Below, piece after piece: positions 58,826 to 64,000 of a stretch of 64,000 nucleotides of DNA. Source of the DNA: Halosimplex litoreum (GTDB lineage: Archaea > Halobacteriota > Halobacteria > Halobacteriales > Haloarculaceae). A program made the translations under genes and the position numbers. The first letter of the stretch is position 1. Each line of letters starts with the position of its first letter. The notes beneath the pieces are model-generated. The model did no database searches. It was not told the DNA's origin and worked only from the letters and a program-made list of their open reading frames with translations. Location of the stretch: contig NZ_CP065856.1 in assembly GCF_016065055.1 (NCBI RefSeq), positions 1,797,836 through 1,861,835 on the forward strand. The letters are read 5' to 3'.

Positions 58826-60262
58826 CTACCGCTCGGCGCCGGCGCCGTTGCCGTTACCGTTGCCACTGCCGTTACCGTTGCCGGCGTGGTCCGGCGGTCC
58901 CCCGGAGTCGCCGTCCTCTTCGTCGTCTGCTTCTTCTTCTTCCTCTTCGTCAGCCTCGTCGTCCGCTTCCTCTTCGTCAGCCTCGTCGTCTTCTTCCTCG
59001 TCCTCTTCGTCAGCCTCGTCGTCTTCTTCCTCGTCCTCTTCGTCAGCCTCGTCGTCTTCTTCCTCGTCCTCTTCGTCAGCCTCGTCGTCTTCTTCCTCGT
59101 CCTCTTCGTCAGCCTCGTCGTCTTCTTCCTCGTCCTCTTCGTCAGCCTCGTCGTCTTCTTCCTCGTCCTCTTCGTCAGCCTCGTCGTCCTCTTCTTCCTC
59201 TTCGTCCTCTTCTTCCTCTTCGTCCTCCTCAGCCTCGTCGTCCTCTTCTTCCTCTTCGTCCTCCTCAGCCTCGTCGTCCTCTTCTTCCTCTTCGTCCTCC
59301 TCAGCCTCGTCGTCCTCTTCTTCCTCTTCGTCCTCCTCAGCCTCGTCGTCCTCTTCTTCCTCTTCGTCCTCTTCTTCCTCGTCGTCCTCCTCAGCCTCGT
59401 CGTCACTGTCGTTGCCGGCGTGGTCCGGGGGACCCCGCGTTCCGGTATCGTCTTCGTCACTGCCGTTGTCCGGGCCGGCGTGGTCCGGGGGACCCTGCGT
59501 GCCGTTGTTCGGGCCGGCGTGGTCGGGCGGTCCCCGCGTGTCGTTGCCGGTCTCGTTACCCGTCTCGTTGCTGGTCTCGTTACCGAGGTCGGCACGGTCC
59601 GAGAGACCCTGCGTGTCGTTGCCGGTCTCGTTGCCCGTCTCGTTGCCGGGGCCGGCCCACGCGGGCGGGCCGTTGCCGTTACCGGGGTTGTTGGCCGTCA
59701 CCCACGACGCGATCGCCAGCCCGCGCGGTCCGTCGGTGTCGCCCAGGCTGGACGTGAACGCGACGACTTGGAGACCGAACGGAAGCGCCGTCTCGTCCGT
59801 CACCGTCTCGTTCGTCTCGTCCGTCACCGTCTCGTTCGTCTCGTCCGTCACCGTCTCGTTCGTCTCGTCCGTCACCGTCTCGTTCGTCTCGTCCGCCACC
59901 GTCTCGTTGGATTCGTCGGCGGCCAGGTCGGTCGTGGTCGTCGCCGAGTGGTTGCCGACCGTCGCCGTCACCGACACCGTCAGCGACTGATTCGGCGTCG
60001 ACAGCGCGACGGTGCCGTTGGGTCCGGTGGTGTGCGTCCCCGCGTCGGCGTACGTGACGTTCTCGGTGATCGTCGTCACGTCGACCGTCGCGTTCGCGAC
60101 CGTGTCGTTCGCAGTGCCGTTCGTGACCGTCACGGTGACGCCGTCGTCCTGTATCACGTCGACGCTCGGCGACGCCGCCGACGACGTCGCCCCCATCGCC
60201 GGTGCCGCCACCGAGACGACCATCAGTGCCGCCAGTATCAACGCTCGTGTGCCCTGGTTCAT
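58826..60262 (-). CDS. Secreted hyperacidic repeat protein
   Basis: 478 residues from the ATG giving MNQGTRALILAAL. A Sec-type signal peptide (ALILAALMVVSVAAPAMGA, cut likely near residue 25). A beta-like domain (about 30-110) has many N-x-T sequons. Then five copies of an (A/V)(A/T)DETNET-type octapeptide (about 118-158), several GPPDHAG motifs, and a roughly 165-residue tract of almost only Asp/Glu/Ala: about four DDEAEEDEEEEE and six DDEADEEDEEE units encoded by 36- and 33-base DNA repeats. It ends GNGNGSGNGNGNGAGAER. Extracellular, anchor-free, possibly cation- or water-binding; function unknown. Confidence 0.78.
   Translation of the reverse strand: MNQGTRALILAALMVVSVAAPAMGATSSAASPSVDVIQDDGVTVTVTNGTANDTVANATVDVTTITENVTYADAGTHTTGPNGTVALSTPNQSLTVSVTATVGNHSATTTTDLAADESNETVADETNETVTDETNETVTDETNETVTDETNETVTDETALPFGLQVVAFTSSLGDTDGPRGLAIASWVTANNPGNGNGPPAWAGPGNETGNETGNDTQGLSDRADLGNETSNETGNETGNDTRGPPDHAGPNNGTQGPPDHAGPDNGSDEDDTGTRGPPDHAGNDSDDEAEEDDEEEEDEEEEEDDEAEEDEEEEEDDEAEEDEEEEEDDEAEEDEEEEEDDEAEEDEEEEEDEEEEEDDEADEEDEEEDDEADEEDEEEDDEADEEDEEEDDEADEEDEEEDDEADEEDEEEDDEADEEDEEEDDEADEEEADDEADEEEEEEADDEEDGDSGGPPDHAGNGNGSGNGNGNGAGAER
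58970..59400. repeat. 33/36-base tandem DNA repeats encoding the acidic tract
   Basis: Six copies of a 33-base unit starting CAGCCTCGTCGTCTTCTTCC (about 58979-59176), then a family of 36-base units to about 59390, all multiples of three. It is nearly pure pyrimidine on the plus strand and therefore also a long polypurine-polypyrimidine tract. Confidence 0.9.
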
Positions 60263-60452
60263 ACGTCGATACCCCACGGTCGGTTTCCACTTAGTCGTGG
60301 GTTACCCTCGGCCCGATTTTCGCCGAATTAACGCGATTTTCCGGTCGATAAACAGTCTCCGGGCCGATTACCTGCGCTGAGAACGGTGCGTCGAGGCGAG
60401 GGTAAACCCCCAGATAGGAATCGTTTTGGGGTCCGGTGGGCGACACACCGGC

Positions 60453-60617
60453 ATGAACCTCCGCGACGTTCCGACCGACTCGTACGCGCTGTGGCTGGTC
60501 GCATTCCTCGTCCCGGCGCTCGTCGTCGGCGCACTGACCGACGCCGTTCTCGGGGCGTCGCTGGCGGCGGTCGTACTGGCCGCGGTCGGCTACCTCTATT
60601 TCAACTACCCCTTCTGA
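60453..60617 (+). CDS. Small two-helix membrane protein
   Basis: 54 residues from the ATG giving MNLRDVPTDSYAL. Two hydrophobic stretches (about 11-28 and 31-49) with a short loop (TDAVLG), ending FNYPF. No family is recognised, but the size and composition are those of a real haloarchaeal micro-membrane protein. Stop is 19 bases from the convergent deaminase gene's stop. Confidence 0.6.
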   Translation: MNLRDVPTDSYALWLVAFLVPALVVGALTDAVLGASLAAVVLAAVGYLYFNYPF

Positions 60618-60636
60618 GCGAAGCTCGCTGTGGCCG

Positions 60637-61941
60637 TCAGTCGTCGCCTTCGGCCCGCGCGACCAGATCCCGGGCGTGCTCGCTCGCCCGCTCGCGCACC
60701 GCGCGCTCGTCGAGCGTCACTACTTCGCGGTCGCGCATCAGTACCTCGCCAGCACAGACGGTGTGACGCACGTCGCTCCCGCGGACGGCGTATGCGAGGT
60801 GACTCACCAGATCGTGGGCGGGCGTCAGGTGCGGGGCTTCCAGGTCGACCACGGCGAGGTCGGCGTTCGCGCCCGCCTCGACGCGGCCGCTGTCGACGCC
60901 CAGCAGGTCGGCGCTCCCCCGCGTGACCATCTCGACGGCGGCCTCGGCGGGGACGGCGCCGGCGTCCTCGGCGGCGAGTTTGCCGATCATCGCCGCGTCG
61001 CGCACCTCGTCGAAGGCGTCGAGGTCGTTGTTCGAGGCCGCGCCGTCCGTGCCGATCCCGACGGTCACGCCGGCGTCGCGAAGCCGCTGAACGGGCGCCA
61101 TCCCGCTGGCGAGCTTCATGTTCGACGCCGGGCAGTGGGCGACGCCGGTCCCCGTGTCGGCCAACAGTTCGACCTCGGTCTCGTCGAGGTGGACGCCGTG
61201 GGCGACGTAGGTGTCCTCGCCGAGCAGGTCGAGGTCGGCGGCGTACTCCAGCGGGCGGAGGCCGTGTTCGTCGACGATCGGGTCGACCTCGTTTTCGGTC
61301 TCGTTGGCGTGGAAGTGGATCGGCAGGTCGGCCTCGCGGGCCTTCGGGACGAACTCCCGGAGGTACTCTTCGCCGACGGTAGTCAGCGAGTGGGGCTGGA
61401 AGGTCGTCGTGACCCGTCCGTCGGCGGCGTCGTCCAGCTCTTTGGCCACGTCGAGACTTCGCTGCATATCCGCTCGCGCGGCCTCGTCGTCCTTGCCGAC
61501 GGTGACGGCCGTGTGGCCGAGGACGGCCCGCACGCCGGCGCGCTCGACCGCGTCGGCGATCCGGTCGACGTGGAAGTACATATCGGAGAAGGCCGTCGTG
61601 CCCGATTTGATCATCTCGACGATGCCCAGCTCCGCACCGGCCGCGATATCGTCGGCGGTGAGTTCCGCTTCGACCGGCCAGATGTCCTCCTGCAGCCAGG
61701 CGTCGAGCGGCTTGTCGTCGGCGTACCCGCGCAACAGCGTCATCGCGACGTGTCCGTGGGCGTTGATCAGCCCCGGAATCACCAGGCCGCCGCTGGCGTC
61801 GAGCCGTTCGGCGGCGTCGGCGGTGCCGGGCTCGACGACGTCGGCGACGTCGCCACTCTCCCGGTCGACCAGCACGTCCGCTCGCTCGACGGTGAGATCG
61901 GGTCGCAGTACCTGTCCGCCCGCGACGAGGAGGTCGCTCAT
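60637..61941 (-). CDS. dadD: 5'-methylthioadenosine / S-adenosylhomocysteine deaminase-type amidohydrolase
   Basis: 434 residues. Amidohydrolase superfamily: metal motif NAHGHVAM (about residue 60), second-metal region HFHANETENEV, third histidine in YVAHGVHL, and GTDGAASNNDLD with the final metal Asp. DIWPVEAELT and PHSLTTV are MtaD/SsnA-like signatures. In archaea this family (DadD/MtaD) deaminates MTA, SAH and 5'-deoxyadenosine to inosine forms for salvage of methyl-cycle by-products. N-terminal and C-terminal beta sandwich parts are both present, so it is full length. Confidence 0.9.
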   Translation of the reverse strand: MSDLLVAGGQVLRPDLTVERADVLVDRESGDVADVVEPGTADAAERLDASGGLVIPGLINAHGHVAMTLLRGYADDKPLDAWLQEDIWPVEAELTADDIAAGAELGIVEMIKSGTTAFSDMYFHVDRIADAVERAGVRAVLGHTAVTVGKDDEAARADMQRSLDVAKELDDAADGRVTTTFQPHSLTTVGEEYLREFVPKAREADLPIHFHANETENEVDPIVDEHGLRPLEYAADLDLLGEDTYVAHGVHLDETEVELLADTGTGVAHCPASNMKLASGMAPVQRLRDAGVTVGIGTDGAASNNDLDAFDEVRDAAMIGKLAAEDAGAVPAEAAVEMVTRGSADLLGVDSGRVEAGANADLAVVDLEAPHLTPAHDLVSHLAYAVRGSDVRHTVCAGEVLMRDREVVTLDERAVRERASEHARDLVARAEGDD

Positions 61942-62001
61942 ACTCCGTGAGTTCCCGGGGCGGGTGCCTGAATCTGTTCCTTCGCGGCGGCGCGTCGTGG
62001 G

Positions 62002-63165
62002 TCACTCCCGTGCCGCGCGGTCGCGCAGCCGGTCGATCCGGCTGTCGAGCGGGGGCTCCATCCGACGTAGCGCGATGAGGCGACCCCACTCCATCGGCGC
62101 GTCGTTGAGGTCGGCGAACCGCTCGACGGTCGCCACGACGGCCTCGCAGCTCGTTCGGGCCGCCGCGTAGTCGTCGGCGCGGTAGACGAGTCGCCGTCCG
62201 GCCCACAGCCCGACGAGGCCGCCGAGGAGAGCGACCAGTGCGACTATCCCGTTCCCGACACCGGGAACCTCGGTGACCCCGAGCAGCGGGCCGAGCACGG
62301 CCAGGACGGTCCCGACGGCGACCGCGAGCCTGACTTCGAGGTGCTTGGCGCGCGCCCGCCCGGCCTGGAGGGCGAGATAGGCGCGAAGCGACTCGTCGTC
62401 GAGCTCCGCGAGCAGGTAGTCGCTGACGAACAGGTGGCGCCGGCCGGGGAGCCCGCGGGCGAACGCGAACGCTCGCTTCGCGTCGGCGAGTTCGAGGATC
62501 CGAACCGCCCGGGGGTCGAACCCGGCGTCCACACAGAGCCGGTCGAGCCGGGCGCGCTCGGCGGCGGTCGGCTCGCGGGTCGACTGGAGCAGGCGGACCA
62601 GCCACGGGGACCCGGCCCAGGCGGACCCGAGCAGGACGGCGATCGCGGCGGCGAAGCCGGCGCCCGACGCGAGGCCCTCGCCGGCGAGCCCGACGCCGAG
62701 GACGACGACGACGAACAGCGCCGCGAGTCCGACCGCGTAGCGAACGAGCCGCGCCGCGACGGTCGTCGCCGACACGTCCGCCTCGCGGAGGTCACGAACG
62801 ACGGGGAACGCGCCGAAGTAGCCGGCACCGACGGCGACCGCGGGCGCGGTCAGTCCGACGACGACCGTGACGGCGCCGCCGACGACCGACTCGCCGGCCG
62901 GGAGCGCCCCGAGCGCGGCGTCGACGGCGTCGAGCCACCCCGCGGCGATCATCGCGAAGAGAGCGACCACGTAGACGACCGGGAGCCCGACGCGGAACGC
63001 GCGGCGGATACGCCCGAGCGCCGCGGTCGCGTCGGCCGCGTCGCGGAACCGGCGGCTGTACAGGAAGTAACCGAGCGCGGTGACCAGCGAGACGCTCGCC
63101 AGCGTCCCGACGGACGCGAGGAAGGCGGGCACGGGCGGCGATCCGACCGGTCCGGCCAAAACCAT
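62002..63165 (-). CDS. M48-peptidase-like membrane protein lacking the active-site motif
   Basis: 387 residues. Seven or eight hydrophobic helices. From about 180 on the order resembles the Ste24/HtpX peptidase domain: [75 protein letters not shown]. Where active peptidases have LAHExAH, this protein reads LALQAGRAR (about residues 262-270), so both zinc histidines and the catalytic Glu are gone; a downstream zinc Glu is not evident either. It is likely a pseudopeptidase with a binding or scaffolding role. Same strand as the deaminase, 60 bases apart. Confidence 0.72.
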   Translation of the reverse strand: MVLAGPVGSPPVPAFLASVGTLASVSLVTALGYFLYSRRFRDAADATAALGRIRRAFRVGLPVVYVVALFAMIAAGWLDAVDAALGALPAGESVVGGAVTVVVGLTAPAVAVGAGYFGAFPVVRDLREADVSATTVAARLVRYAVGLAALFVVVVLGVGLAGEGLASGAGFAAAIAVLLGSAWAGSPWLVRLLQSTREPTAAERARLDRLCVDAGFDPRAVRILELADAKRAFAFARGLPGRRHLFVSDYLLAELDDESLRAYLALQAGRARAKHLEVRLAVAVGTVLAVLGPLLGVTEVPGVGNGIVALVALLGGLVGLWAGRRLVYRADDYAAARTSCEAVVATVERFADLNDAPMEWGRLIALRRMEPPLDSRIDRLRDRAARE

Positions 63166-63379
63166 TGCGTGTCGTCACGTCCGGTCAGTCCGTCCGGCAG
63201 TTTCCCCGCCGAACACCGCACCCAGTCGAACCCGTACGCGAGCGCGTCGGTCACGCCGACTGTCGACGTGGGCGGCGGTGGTCCCCCGTTCGGATACAAA
63301 CGTACGGGCGGGCGCTCGCCACGGAGCCGTGACGCTCGGAGAGGGAAAGACAGTTGCCCGCGGCCCGTCCAGAGAGAGT

Positions 63380-64000
63380 ATGCGCATCGCCGTCCCCAAC
63401 AAGGGTCGCCTGCACGACCCGGCGATCGATCTCTTAGACCGGGCCGGCCTCCACGTCGTCGACGGGGCCGACCGGAAGCTCTACGCTCAGACCGTCGACC
63501 CCGACGTGACCGTCCTCTACGCCCGCGCCGCCGACATCCCCGAGTACGTCGCCGACGGCGCCGCCGACGTGGGTATCACGGGCCTCGACCAGGCCGAGGA
63601 GGCCGACACCGGCGCGCTCGTCGACCTGCTCGACTTGGAGTTCGGCTCGTGCCGACTGGTGCTGGCGGCGCCCGAGGACGGCGACATCGAGTCCGTCGAA
63701 GATCTGGACGGCGGCACCGTCGCCACGGAGTTCCCGAACGTCACCCGCGATTTCTTCGCCGAGCGCGATATCGAGGTGGACATCGCGGAGGTGTCGGGCG
63801 CGACGGAACTCACGCCGCACGTCGACATCGCCGACGCCATCGTCGATATCACCTCGACGGGCACCACGCTGCGGATGAACCGCCTCGCCGAGATCGCCGA
63901 CGTCCTGGACTCGTCCGTCCGCCTGTTCGCCCGCGAGGACGTGGCCGACGACGAGAAGGTCCAGCAGATCCGCATGGCGCTCGAATCCGTGCTCTCCGCC
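63380..64000 (+). CDS. hisG: ATP phosphoribosyltransferase HisG (3' end outside window)
   Basis: 207 codons visible, open at the window edge. Starts [19 protein letters not shown], the invariant HisG N-terminus; also visible are [10 protein letters not shown], the LVLAAPEDG hinge and the PRPP-binding loop [19 protein letters not shown] (about 150-170). It condenses ATP and PRPP in the first step of histidine synthesis. Presence of DxxVDxxxTGxT and total visible length agree with either the short (HisZ-dependent) or long form; the missing C-terminus decides. It is the only gene of the histidine pathway in the window. Confidence 0.95.
   Translation, partial: MRIAVPNKGRLHDPAIDLLDRAGLHVVDGADRKLYAQTVDPDVTVLYARAADIPEYVADGAADVGITGLDQAEEADTGALVDLLDLEFGSCRLVLAAPEDGDIESVEDLDGGTVATEFPNVTRDFFAERDIEVDIAEVSGATELTPHVDIADAIVDITSTGTTLRMNRLAEIADVLDSSVRLFAREDVADDEKVQQIRMALESVLSA

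Noticed and set aside
58704..59990. Plus-strand Ser-rich and Leu/Val-rich open frames opposite the acidic repeat gene
   Set aside because: They are translations of the 33/36-base repeats in other frames. The minus-strand frame has a signal peptide and sequons and fits haloarchaeal composition.

Overview
This window looks like part of the main chromosome of a halophilic archaeon (class Halobacteria). The evidence is very high GC with short AT-rich promoters, strongly Asp/Glu-rich proteins, TATA elements about 25-30 bases upstream of start codons (leaderless transcripts), archaeal forms of tRNA endonuclease, PheRS, TrpRS, aIF2-gamma and RNA polymerase subunits, and the double-length TatC known from haloarchaea. 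No genus can be assigned from the sequence alone. No phage, plasmid, IS transposase or CRISPR array was seen. Most of the window is core chromosome, with one pilin-like accessory cluster.

Layout. 1-3693: 3' part of a Ski2-family helicase, a small membrane protein and a NucS-N-domain/zinc-finger protein. 3726-10057: HAD phosphatase, tRNA splicing endonuclease EndA, a methyltransferase, a Gfo/Idh/MocA oxidoreductase and a tryptophanyl-tRNA synthetase. 10315-17839: lipoprotein, pheS-pheT, MazG-like protein, UspA and an MDR dehydrogenase. 17883-24141: tRNA-Gln(CUG), a double HNH nuclease, LarE, a membrane protein, a HhH-MutS ATPase, and a ribbon-helix-helix regulator coupled to a YhhQ-type transporter. 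24264-28268: two tandem paralogous histidine kinases. 28691-33475: the two tatC genes (divergent) and a histidine phosphatase. 33682-36621 (minus strand): the conserved information-processing cluster aIF2-gamma, PIN protein, rpoE1, spt4, GTP-dependent dephospho-CoA kinase. 36729-38188: receiver protein and HTH/zinc-ribbon regulator.

38382-43999 is the most distinctive region. Five overlapping or abutting minus-strand genes and one large convergent plus-strand gene all encode proteins with a basic N-terminus, an R-(G/A)-(Q/V) motif and one hydrophobic helix, as in archaeal prepilins. This looks like a pilin or pseudopilin-type surface apparatus whose ATPase and platform protein are not in the window.

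44261-64000: DUF5787-like protein, gamma-carbonic-anhydrase-like protein, SHOCT protein, second TrpRS, secreted LolA-like protein, a membrane protein with about 13 tandem DUF1508/YegP-like repeats, a MacB-type ABC exporter, KH-domain ribosome factor, a second MDR dehydrogenase, a hyperacidic secreted repeat protein, MTA/SAH deaminase, a degenerate M48-like membrane protein and the 5' part of hisG.

Translation and RNA processing dominate functionally (two TrpRS, PheRS, EndA, tRNA-Gln, aIF2-gamma, PIN, KH, Rpo7/Spt4). Gene-free stretches hold haloarchaeal-style palindromic repeats, minisatellites, one MITE-like inverted-repeat unit and a duplicated 3' end of pheT.
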